In this document: positions 1 through 7,200 of the stretch, piece by piece
Numbering within the stretch: the stretch's first letter is position 1
Layout: every line of letters begins with the position of its first letter
DNA from: Bacteroidota bacterium
Lineage (GTDB): Bacteria > Bacteroidota > Bacteroidia > Flavobacteriales_F > PHOS-HE28
Assembly: GCA_023412755.1 (NCBI GenBank)
Contig: JAEZCB010000249.1
Location: 1-8,449 of the forward strand
Length of the DNA stretch: 8,449 nucleotides
Direction of reading: 5' to 3'
Notes under the pieces: generated by a model
Seen by the model: the letters and a program-made list of their open reading frames with translations, nothing else
What the model was told of the DNA's origin: nothing
Database searches by the model: none
Made by a program: the position numbers and the translations under genes

Positions 1-239
1 TGATAGAACTGCGCACACCCGATGCGATGTACCTGATAAAGATCAATCCGGAGAGCCGTGCCGAGATCGAAGAGTTCCTTGATCAGGAGGACAACTCTGG
101 AGGTAGCGATGATGGTGATGAAGAGACCACACCAGACATTGAAACGGACGATACCGACGATGAGGAGGAGCATACCGATGATGCCGATGATGACGCGAGG
201 GATGAGGATGAGGACGAGGAGGACGATGATGAGGATTGA
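1..239 (+). CDS. 3' end of an unidentified gene with a highly acidic C-terminal tail (5' truncated by window edge)
   Basis: The frame is open to the left edge (first full codon at position 3) and stops with TGA at 237-239, so about 78 C-terminal residues are visible. A methionine at 27 is not needed as a start, because the preceding codons read plausible protein (IELRTPDA). The first 30 or so residues look like the end of a folded domain (MYLIKINPESRAEIEEFL). The last 45-50 residues are almost entirely Asp and Glu, with a few Thr, Ser and Ala. Such acidic tails are usually disordered and occur on chaperone-like, nucleic-acid-associated and ribosome-associated proteins, but I do not recognise the family and assign no function. 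The gene is followed closely by a strong terminator, so it is probably the last gene of its transcript. That the frame is coding is fairly sure; identity is unknown. Confidence 0.7.
   Translation, partial: IELRTPDAMYLIKINPESRAEIEEFLDQEDNSGGSDDGDEETTPDIETDDTDDEEEHTDDADDDARDEDEDEEDDDED
156..236 (+). repeat. Low-complexity GAT/GAC/GAG triplet tract encoding the acidic tail
   Basis: This is a purine-rich run of GAT, GAC, GAG and GAA codons with few interruptions, ending at the stop codon of the upstream gene. It is a degenerate trinucleotide repeat rather than a perfect microsatellite. In-frame gain or loss of triplets would change only the length of the acidic tail, so length variation between related strains would be expected. 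The opposite strand reads as poly-serine, which is a shadow and not a gene. Confidence 0.7.
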
Positions 240-264
240 CCCTTGATCAAGCCCAAACGACTTG

Positions 265-295
265 AACGCCGGTGATCACACCGGCGTTCTCTTTT
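265..295 (+). terminator. Rho-independent terminator after the acidic-tail gene
   Basis: A perfect 10-bp inverted repeat (AACGCCGGTG at 265-274 and CACCGGCGTT at 279-288) encloses a 4-base loop, ATCA, and is followed by CTCTTTT at 289-295. The hairpin starts 26 bases after the upstream stop codon. The opposite strand has no comparable T-tract, so it appears to act on forward transcription only. Confidence 0.88.
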
Positions 296-335
296 CCGAT
301 CATAGCACACCCCGGTTGAAAAACCGATCCAAGCA

Positions 336-369
336 TTGGCTGAACGCTTCGCGGAGCACCATTAATTTG
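336..369 (+). promoter_or_regulatory. Candidate Bacteroidota-type promoter for the VOC gene
   Basis: TTAATTTG at 362-369 differs from the Bacteroidota -7 consensus TAnnTTTG at one position, and a TTG at 336-338 lies 23 bases upstream as a possible -33 element. The start codon follows at 388, so the leader would be about a dozen bases long. The preceding terminator makes a new promoter here likely, but the exact boxes are only a pattern match. Confidence 0.35.
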
Positions 370-387
370 CATCCACACTACCATTAC

Positions 388-810
388 ATGCCACTGCAGG
401 GCCGCTTCCACCTCGCCTTCGCCACCACCGATCTCAAGCGCCTCAAGGCCTTTTATGGCGGCTTTCTCGGTTGCCGTGAAGGGCGCAGTGCCGAGACATG
501 GGTGGATTATGATTTCTTCGGGCACCAACTCACCATTCAGGAGGTACCGAAGCTGATCAAGACCGCCCGCATCTACAACCCGAAGAGTAAGGTCCCGAGC
601 GATCATTGGGGCATCGTGCTCACGCTCGGTGACTGGCGTAAGATGCGCGACAAATTGAAGAAGGTGGGCTGGCCCTTCTACATCGAGCCCACCGTGGTGA
701 TGAAGGGGGAAGTAGGCGAACAACGAAGCATGTTCATCGAGGACCCGGACGGCCATGCGATCGAATTCAAGGCTTTCGAGGAGGACGGGGATCTTTTCCG
801 GACGGAGTGA
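388..810 (+). CDS. VOC-fold protein, predicted extradiol dioxygenase/glyoxalase-like enzyme (COG3565-type)
   Basis: This 140-residue protein matches, from memory, the small COG3565 'predicted dioxygenase' branch of the vicinal oxygen chelate superfamily. Family hallmarks in order are FHLAF (residues 7-11), AFYGGFLGC (21-29), DFFGHQL (42-48), DHWGIVL (72-78), the IEP strand (99-101) and DPDGHAIEFKAF (119-130). Likely divalent-metal ligands are His8, His73 and Glu126, the usual H-H-E set, so the site looks intact. There is no signal peptide; it should be cytosolic. The substrate cannot be read from sequence. ATG at 388 is chosen because the family starts just before FHLAF and a near-consensus promoter lies upstream. 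An in-frame TTG at 262 lies beside the upstream terminator hairpin and would add 42 residues unlike the family. The next gene begins 39 bases after the stop, but its product is secreted and apparently unrelated. Confidence 0.87.
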   Translation: MPLQGRFHLAFATTDLKRLKAFYGGFLGCREGRSAETWVDYDFFGHQLTIQEVPKLIKTARIYNPKSKVPSDHWGIVLTLGDWRKMRDKLKKVGWPFYIEPTVVMKGEVGEQRSMFIEDPDGHAIEFKAFEEDGDLFRTE

Positions 811-835
811 TCCACGGGGATAGAAGATGTTCCCG

Positions 836-845
836 CCGTAAATTG
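836..845 (+). promoter_or_regulatory. Candidate -7 box (CCGTAAATTG) just before the CotH gene
   Basis: TAAATTG at 839-845 resembles TAnnTTTG with one T missing and sits 4 bases before the ATG at 850. The same ten-base pattern, CCGTAAnTTG, precedes the lipoprotein gene at 3814-3823. I see no convincing -33 TTG at the expected distance, so this is tentative. If real, the transcript would be leaderless or nearly so. Confidence 0.25.
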
Positions 846-849
846 CTGC

Positions 850-3255
850 ATGCGCCACACGCCTATCCTGTTGCTGTCCATGTTGGCGATCCCCACTTTC
901 GGCCAGGTGGTGATCAATGAGGCGTGCTCACGGAACCAGGGCATCCTTACCGATGATGAAGGTGACCATCCGGACTGGCTGGAACTGCACAATGCCGGCA
1001 CAGAACCTGTTGACCTCACGGGCTATCACCTCAGCGACCGTTTGGACGAGCCCCAGATGTGGGCGATCCCTTCCTCGATCATTCCACCGAACGGTTATCT
1101 TGTTCACCTGTCAGGAGAGGCGCTGGATGCTCTTGGTTTCAACCTTTCCGGTACGGGTGAAACTGTTTACCTGAGCGATCCCGGTGGCAGTATCGTGGAT
1201 GCGTTGGTCATACCCGCCCTACAGATCGATCATTCCTTCGGCCGTACGATGGATGGGCCGCGTGTCTTCGAGGTTCCTACACCGGGCCTTCCAAATAACA
1301 CCTCTGGCCATTTGGGCTATGCACCAGCACCTAGCCTGGACCCACCGTTCGCGTTTCAACAAGTGTCCGTGGCTGTAACCGCACCGCTTCCCGGAGCCAC
1401 CATCCACTACACCCTGGATGGCCGTCCTCCAACGGTCTCCTCACCCACCATAAACGGCCCACTGCAGATCGATCAGCCCACTGTGGTACGCGCCATGGCC
1501 GTGGCGCCTGGACTGCTGCCATCGGAAGTGATCACGGGCTCCTACCTGCCCGGAGAGATGCGCTCCATGCCCATCATCTCCATCGCCGTGGATCCGGATA
1601 CCATGTTCCATGAGGAGCTGGGGCTCTACATGCCAGGACCCAATGCTGATCCAATGCACCCTTTCCTGGGGGCGAATTTTTGGCAGAACAAACACATACC
1701 AGCACATTTCGAATACTTCGAAAATGGCGTGCGCGAGGTATCGCAGCTTGTGGACCTCCGCATGCATGGTGGCTCTTCTGCGCGGACAAGACCGCAACGG
1801 CCATTCAGGATAACAGCGCGGAAGAAATATGGCAAAGAGATGCTCGAGCATGCGTTCTTCCCCGAGCGCCCGCACGTGGACCGCTCCAAACGGATCATAC
1901 TCCGGAACTCGGGCAACGATCACTGCCTTGCCAATTTTCGTGATGGCCTTTTCCACCACTTCGCACTGCATCAAGGGCTGGATGTGGATGTGCTGGCATT
2001 CCGGCCTGCGGTGGCCTTTGTGAACGGAAGCTATTGGGGCATCATGAACATGCGTGAACGGGCCGATAAGCAGTATCTCCAACAGGTACATGCCGCAGGT
2101 GAGGCGCCCGTGCTATTGGAAGATATCAATGAGAGCATCGAGGGGGACTCCCTTTCATTCCATGAACTCAATGGATACATCCTTGCCAACGACCTGAATG
2201 TTCCCGCATCATTCGAAGAGGTCGCAGGGCAGCTGGACCTATCCTCCTACACAGACTACTTCGTGCTGGAGATGTGGGCCGGCAATGTGGATTGGCCCGC
2301 CAACAATGTGCGGTACTGGCGTCCATCAGCGGATCAAGGAAAATGGCGATACATACTCCAGGATCTCGATGCCACCATGGAAATGGCAGGCTTCATTCCC
2401 CCGGATGTGGACATGTTCCAATGGGTGCTTGAACATTGGGCAGGTTCATTGCATAGCGAGATATTCCGCAGCCTTCTGGAGAACGATGGATTCCGGCGTG
2501 GTTTCATCAACCGGTTCGCCGATCTGATGAACACAGCGTTCCTTCCAGGGAATTTTCAGCAGGAGGTGGATGCCATCACGAACACGATCCGCACGGAAGT
2601 TCCGCACCACTTCATCCGCTGGGGATATTCACCAGATATATGGCATTTGCATGCGGAGGATGTGATACCTCGATTCGGCAGGACACGGTCAGGCTATGTA
2701 CGCGAGCACATCGAGGAGCATTTCGGACTTGATGGCCAGGTGTCGTTACGCTTTGAGGTGTACCCTCCTGATGCCGGTACCGTCACCATAAACACCATTC
2801 GGCCGGAACTGCCTTTTGATGGGATCTATTTTGATGGCAATGCGATAGACCTGCTGGTGGAACCCCGTGCCGGGCACGTATTCGATCATTGGGAATTCAG
2901 CATGGAACCCGGTGGGAGGTCGGAGCAGATGGCGATAACCAAGAATTTCCAGGGGCATGGCACCATCACGGCAGTGATGCGGCAGCAGGATGATGCCATG
3001 CACGTCTGGCCCAATCCGGTATGGGAAGAAGCGATCATATCCTTCAACTCTTTAACAATGGGCGATGCGGCGATCACCGTGCATGATGCGAATGGCAGGC
3101 TGGTTATGGAACGTACCGAGCCGCTCCATGAAGGCACCAACAGGATCCGCATTTCCACCACAGCATTGACCTCCGGTGTATTCCTGATCAGGGTGGAGCA
3201 CGGTGGCCGGCAGCGTCTTTCCCGCCTGGTGAAGCTGAATACCCCTGCACCCTAG
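850..3255 (+). CDS. Secreted CotH-kinase-family protein with lamin-tail, chitobiase-C-like and type A T9SS sorting domains
   Basis: The 801-residue protein starts with a signal peptide (residues 1-18, cleavage likely before Gln19). A lamin-tail domain follows (about 19-135: VINEACSRNQ, DWLELHNAG, LTGYHLSD). Next is a chitobiase/hexosaminidase C-terminal-type beta module (about 165-232; TIHYTLDGRPPT at 184-195). The CotH domain covers about 238-620, with RMHGGSSARTRPQRPFRI (304-321), GSYWGIMNMRERAD (393-406), NVDWPANNVRYW (479-490) and KWRYILQDLDATM (498-510). The DLD segment is the likely metal/active-site region of this atypical protein-kinase fold. Residues 632-710 resemble an InlB/Listeria-Bacteroides repeat. 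Residues 718-798 form a type A T9SS sorting domain (VWPNP, DANGRLV, LTSGVFLIRV), so export across the outer membrane is expected. CotH kinases phosphorylate serines of spore-coat proteins in Bacillus; the Bacteroidota substrates are unknown to me. No frameshift is evident. Confidence 0.9.
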   Translation: MRHTPILLLSMLAIPTFGQVVINEACSRNQGILTDDEGDHPDWLELHNAGTEPVDLTGYHLSDRLDEPQMWAIPSSIIPPNGYLVHLSGEALDALGFNLSGTGETVYLSDPGGSIVDALVIPALQIDHSFGRTMDGPRVFEVPTPGLPNNTSGHLGYAPAPSLDPPFAFQQVSVAVTAPLPGATIHYTLDGRPPTVSSPTINGPLQIDQPTVVRAMAVAPGLLPSEVITGSYLPGEMRSMPIISIAVDPDTMFHEELGLYMPGPNADPMHPFLGANFWQNKHIPAHFEYFENGVREVSQLVDLRMHGGSSARTRPQRPFRITARKKYGKEMLEHAFFPERPHVDRSKRIILRNSGNDHCLANFRDGLFHHFALHQGLDVDVLAFRPAVAFVNGSYWGIMNMRERADKQYLQQVHAAGEAPVLLEDINESIEGDSLSFHELNGYILANDLNVPASFEEVAGQLDLSSYTDYFVLEMWAGNVDWPANNVRYWRPSADQGKWRYILQDLDATMEMAGFIPPDVDMFQWVLEHWAGSLHSEIFRSLLENDGFRRGFINRFADLMNTAFLPGNFQQEVDAITNTIRTEVPHHFIRWGYSPDIWHLHAEDVIPRFGRTRSGYVREHIEEHFGLDGQVSLRFEVYPPDAGTVTINTIRPELPFDGIYFDGNAIDLLVEPRAGHVFDHWEFSMEPGGRSEQMAITKNFQGHGTITAVMRQQDDAMHVWPNPVWEEAIISFNSLTMGDAAITVHDANGRLVMERTEPLHEGTNRIRISTTALTSGVFLIRVEHGGRQRLSRLVKLNTPAP

Positions 3256-3258
3256 CCT

Positions 3259-3274
3259 TACCTTAGTACCTTAA
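3259..3274 (+). promoter_or_regulatory. Tandem TACCTTA boxes, candidate promoter of the OsmC gene
   Basis: TACCTTAG (3259-3266) and TACCTTAA (3267-3274) are back-to-back eight-base repeats in the 40-base gap between the CotH stop and the OsmC start. The first matches the -7 consensus TAnnTTTG at seven of eight positions. The ATG lies 22-30 bases downstream, a normal leader length. No clear TTG -33 element is visible at the right distance, and no terminator separates the two genes, so readthrough from the CotH gene is also possible. Confidence 0.35.
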
Positions 3275-3295
3275 CAAACATCCCGATCACCGAAC

Positions 3296-3727
3296 ATGGA
3301 AAGAAAAGCAAGCGCACGCTGGAATGGCGATCTGAAGACAGGTAAAGGGCATCTCTCCACAGAAAGCGGAACCCTGCAGGACACCGCTTTCAGTTTCAAC
3401 ACGCGTTTCGAGGATGGAAAAGGCACCAATCCCGAAGAACTGCTTGGCGCCGCATTGGCCGGATGCTTCAGCATGGCCTTGAACAACAACCTCAAGATGG
3501 CAGGCCAAAATGTGGATGAGGTTGTAACGGATGCGAAGGTCGTGATGGGTAAGGTGGATGACAGGCCAACGATAACGAACATCCACCTGCAAGTGCGTTG
3601 CAAGGCCAGTGGATTGGACGAGAGCACATTGAACGAGTTCGTGAAGAAGACCCACGAGGGCTGCATCGTTCGCCGTGCACTTACACCGGAAGTGACCGTA
3701 GAGGCGCGGTTGCTGCAAGAGGCTTGA
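3296..3727 (+). CDS. osmC: OsmC family organic hydroperoxide reductase (peroxiredoxin-like)
   Basis: The 143-residue protein aligns by eye along its whole length with E. coli OsmC. Shared features are an early RW-GD-KTGKG strand, STESG (21-25), FNTRFE (34-39), GTNPEELLGAALAGCFSMAL (43-62) and GCIVRRAL (122-129). The two redox cysteines are Cys57 and Cys123, and the supporting Arg37 and Glu48 are present, so it should be active. OsmC enzymes act as cytosolic homodimers that reduce organic hydroperoxides, forming a disulfide that is then recycled by a dithiol partner. The E. coli His three residues before the first cysteine is Leu54 here, a substitution I believe occurs elsewhere in the family. 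No transcriptional regulator such as OhrR is adjacent. A long hairpin terminator follows the stop codon. The single plausible start is ATG at 3296. Confidence 0.95.
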   Translation: MERKASARWNGDLKTGKGHLSTESGTLQDTAFSFNTRFEDGKGTNPEELLGAALAGCFSMALNNNLKMAGQNVDEVVTDAKVVMGKVDDRPTITNIHLQVRCKASGLDESTLNEFVKKTHEGCIVRRALTPEVTVEARLLQEA

Positions 3728-3746
3728 CCTCAAAAACCTTGTGAAC

Positions 3747-3782
3747 AACGGCCGGGAGCATGCATGAATGCTTCCGGCCGTT
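3747..3782 (+). terminator. Long hairpin terminator after the OsmC gene
   Basis: A 15-bp stem (3747-3761 pairing with 3768-3782, one G-U pair, otherwise complete) encloses a six-base loop, GCATGA. It starts 19 bases after the OsmC stop. The following sequence, GCGTTGTT, is only moderately T-rich, so the tail is weak although the stem is very stable. An ATG inside the loop (3764) opens the frame of the next gene but is not a credible start. Confidence 0.75.
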
Positions 3783-3813
3783 GCGTTGTTAGCGTATCCA
3801 TACGAAAAGGAAC

Positions 3814-3823
3814 CCGTAACTTG
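3814..3823 (+). promoter_or_regulatory. Candidate -7 box (CCGTAACTTG) just before the lipoprotein gene
   Basis: TAACTTG at 3817-3823 is a shortened TAnnTTTG-like box six bases before the ATG at 3830. It shares nine of ten bases with the element in front of the CotH gene. TTG triplets at 3781-3783 and 3786-3788 lie upstream, but the spacing (28 bases or more) is longer than usual, so no firm -33 element can be assigned. Confidence 0.28.
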
Positions 3824-3829
3824 ACCACC

Positions 3830-4267
3830 ATGTTCAAGACCCTATTGTCCGCTGCCGTTCTGTTGCTGTTCATCGCCTGTCATGATGAAGGTGGTGGACA
3901 AGGCGCCGCGGTGCCAGCCTCCTCCTCCAACAACGCTCCGGTGGAAAATACCACCACCACTGCACCAACTACTTCCACGGCCCAACCTGGCAACACGGCC
4001 GGAGGAGTGGCCCTGAACCCGCCGCATGGTGAGCCGGGCCACATTTGTGAGATCCCCGTGGGCCAGCCATTGGATGGATCTGGCGGAACAACAGGCATGA
4101 ATGAGAATGTGATCACGGTGGATCCTGCACGTGATGCAGGCACCAGCACGATCATAACACCTAATGCGGGCAACAGTGCTTCTTCCGGACAAAGCGGCAC
4201 GATCAATCCACCGCATGGTGAACCCGGACATGTCTGTGAAGTGCCGGTAGGCCAACCGATACCCTGA
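3830..4267 (+). CDS. Small lipoprotein with two NPPHGEPGH-x-CE motifs
   Basis: The 145-residue product begins with a lipoprotein signal peptide (MFKTLLSAAVLLLF then IAC); Cys17 should be lipidated. The next residues, His-Asp-Glu, resemble the acidic export signal that sends Bacteroidota lipoproteins to the cell surface, so outer-leaflet display is possible. Residues 21-60 are a low-complexity Ser/Thr/Pro/Asn linker. Two near-identical motifs follow, at residues 63-81 and 126-144, the second ending the protein. Each has two His, one Cys and an E-x-PVGQP ending. The spacer between them is again Asn/Ser/Thr/Gly-rich. I recall similar HGQPGHRCD-IPVG motifs in short hypothetical Bacteroidota proteins, but no established function. 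Histidine and cysteine could bind metal or heme; that is speculation. ATG at 3830 is preferred over an in-frame ATG at 3764, which lies in a terminator loop and would place the signal peptide 22 residues inside. Confidence 0.85.
   Translation: MFKTLLSAAVLLLFIACHDEGGGQGAAVPASSSNNAPVENTTTTAPTTSTAQPGNTAGGVALNPPHGEPGHICEIPVGQPLDGSGGTTGMNENVITVDPARDAGTSTIITPNAGNSASSGQSGTINPPHGEPGHVCEVPVGQPIP
4016..4261 (+). repeat. Two diverged copies of a 19-codon HGEPGH-x-C motif
   Basis: Copy 1 lies at 4016-4072 and copy 2 at 4205-4261, 189 bases apart. Comparing the 19 codons, 5 are identical, 11 differ only synonymously, and 3 encode conservative swaps (Ile/Val, Ile/Val, Leu/Ile). Both His residues, the Cys, and all Pro and Gly residues are kept. 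The duplication is therefore old at DNA level but strongly held at protein level. Confidence 0.9.
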
Positions 4268-4269
4268 CC

Positions 4270-7200
4270 CTAGCGAAGGACAGTCACGTGACCGGTGGTA
4301 CTGTTGGTGAGGTTGGTACAGGTGGATCTGTATTCCAACTGGTACACATACACATCCTGCTTCACCAGCTCACCGTTGAAGGAGCCATCCCAACTCGGTC
4401 TCGGTTCGTGCGTTTCGAACAGCAACTGACCCCAACGGTTGTAGATCATAAGCTTGGCCCCATGGTCTCCGTGTCCATCTATGGTGAAGATGTCGTTGAT
4501 GCCATCACCATCAGGCGTGAAAGCATTGGGTGCGAAGAGTTGCGCCTCCGCATCCAGGGGCTCCACCACGTAAGTGCCCGAATGCTGGCAACCATCATTG
4601 TCAGTGACAAAGAAGGTAAATGCCCCTTCACCGCGGATACCGATCGTCTGCTCCATCGCGCCAGTGCTCCATGCATAGGCCTGGCCCTCCATGGGTATGG
4701 TGAGTGTCACCAGTTGTTGTGGGCATGCCTGGATGGTCTCCTGGAATTCGAAGGAAGCACCTTCCGGAACGATCACTTCGGCCGTTCCTGTGCAGCCATC
4801 CACGCCCTCCACGGTCACTGAGTAGGTACCCGGTGAATCAACGATGATGCTGTGATCGGTGGAGCCGTTGCTCCAGCTGTAGCTACCGGGTGTAGCACTC
4901 GCATCGATCACCACGGAACCACCTTCACACAGTACGGGTGATGATAGCTCCACAATGGGCACACCATCGGTAACGGTGATGGTGGTGACCTGCAGATCCT
5001 GCTGCCCGCAGACCGTATCCGTCACCATCAAAGTGATCGTATATGTGCCCGGTGCAGCATAAATATGCGATGTTTCGAAGGATTGGTATTGGGTACCATC
5101 GCCCATATCCCATGTCCACTGGAAGCCCATGCCCCCGCTGTTGTTGAAGCAATCCACACGCATTTCGGAGCAATCATCCGTCTGTTCCACCAACATGCTG
5201 GCCGATACGGGGAATGGTGCGGGTACTTCCACCACCATGGCCGCGGTATCGGTGGGTACGCAGCCACTGGGATCACTTAGCAGCAGCAAAATGGTGTAGG
5301 TTCCGGGCTCGGTGAACAGGTGCTCGGCATCGTTGGTGTCATAGCTGCTCCCATCCCCCATCTCCCAAAGGATATCCATAGCGTTGCCTGTGCTGGTATT
5401 GGTGCATTCCACCTGCAACTGGCCACAATCTCCCTCCTGCACCAGATCAAAGGATGCAGCGAATTCCGCCACTGGCTCCACTGTTATGGTCGCGTAAGCA
5501 GAATCAACGCCATTGCAGGTCCCGGGATCCGTTACGGTGAATGTGATGGTATATGTACCGGGTTGATCATACGTGTAGGCGACCGCTTCTCCGGTAAGTT
5601 GATCACCGTTGCCCATGTCCCATACCATCTGTACAGGCATTCCAGTGGATGTATTCATGAGCACCACATCAACGGTACCGCAGGAAGCCGTGCTATCCAT
5701 GTCGAAAGCAGCTGTAAGGATCGGTGGTGGTGTGGCGTCAATGGATAATTCCGTTATGATGGGATCCTGGCATCCGCTCACATCGGATACAGTGAGTTGT
5801 ACGGTGTAGTCGCCAGCAGTGGTGTACACATGTTCCACGGCAGCGGTGTTGTAGACGCTACCATCGCCCATGTCCCATACCACCTCAGCGTCTGTATTCT
5901 CATTTTGCACTTCCAAGTTGGCAATGGTACCATCACAGGTCTGCTCCACATTGGAAATGATGTCCGCGTTCAACGGTACCAAAGGTTCCACTGTAACGGT
6001 CACCACCACTGAATCCGGACCGGAGCAATCCATGGGATCCATCCCATAGAAGCGGATCTCATACTCACCGGGTTCGGTGAACGTATGTTCCATCGACGGC
6101 CCGTAGTAGGAGGAATCGTCACTCGTCCACCATATATGGACCAGGTCGTCACCGATGCTGGTGCTGTTGCACGTCACCGTTAACTGCCCGCATTCGAAAT
6201 GCTCCACCATGTCGAATGACAGTTGCATGAGCGTGGGCAACAGCACCTGCACTGCGGTGTACGCCGTATCGCTGCCACAGCCATTGGGATCCTCCGCCAC
6301 CACCATCACTTCAAATTCGCCCTCCGCCGTGTACTGATGGTCCACATAAGTACCGGTATAAATGGTCCCATCGCCCATGTACCAGGTATAGTCTACAGCG
6401 CCTGCGTTCAATGTCTGACCAATGAACTGGCCGCCATTACAATTATCCATCAACACATGATCGAATGAAGGGTCGATGATGTTCGATGGGATGAACAAGA
6501 CCTGCTCAAGGGTGTCATTCGGATGGCAGCCATCCAGATCCGTGACCACAAGCTGAAGCACCATTTCACCGCCGCCGGAGTATGTGTGCTCCACATTCAT
6601 ATCGGTCGAGGTCGCCCCATCACCGAATGACCATTGGAAGGCTATGTTATCACCTCCGCTGTAATTCGTGGCAGTGAGGTATGCCCCATCGCAATCCAAT
6701 TCCAGTTCGGCGAAGAAGCCGACGGTGACCGGTGTTGGTTCGCCCACCCACACAGGGACGTAATAGGGCACCGGGTCCGCGCATCCCATGGGGTCCGTGG
6801 CTGTAAGTGTGATCATATAATACCCCGATGCCAGATAGGTGTGATCGGCCTCGAATCCATCATAGGCCGTCCCATCACCCATATCCCAGTGGTATTCCAG
6901 ATCGCCACCGGTGCTGAGGTTGATGGTATGTACGATGCCGGTGGCACACTCCTGCTCCAGTTCAACCTCGAACATGAGTTCCGCCTCCGCCGAACCCTGG
7001 ATCTCCACTTCCCAACTCAAAGTATCCGAGAGGTTGCAAGTCTGCGGATCGTTGGCGATGAAGAGGATGGTATAGATACCAGGGCCGGAATACGTATAGC
7101 TATCGAGTTCTCCATCAATGATGGTTCCATCGCCCATGACCCACTGGAACGTGGGGTCCACACCGGTGCTGCTGTTGGTGCAGTGGACCGTCATGTCGCC

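Noticed and set aside
83..310. Minus-strand poly-serine open frame
   Set aside because: It is the complement of the GAT/GAC/GAG triplet tract that encodes the acidic tail.
262..387. Upstream TTG start for the VOC protein
   Set aside because: The extension would begin beside the terminator hairpin, has unusual His-rich sequence, and precedes the family's normal N-terminus; ATG at 388 fits better.
247..858. Minus-strand open frame of 203 codons over the VOC gene
   Set aside because: The forward frame matches the COG3565-type VOC family throughout with intact metal ligands; the reverse reading has no recognisable domain and runs through the terminator.
1441..2091. Minus-strand open frame of 216 codons inside the CotH gene
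   Set aside because: It lies wholly within the well-supported CotH reading frame and shows no family features.
3764..3829. Upstream ATG for the lipoprotein
   Set aside because: It sits in the loop of the OsmC terminator and would bury the lipoprotein signal peptide 22 residues inside the protein.
4283..4292. Ten-base palindrome GTCACGTGAC near the end of the PKD gene
   Set aside because: It lies inside codons for the conserved C-terminal strand of the sorting domain, has no T-tract on either side, and ten bases is weak evidence for an operator.
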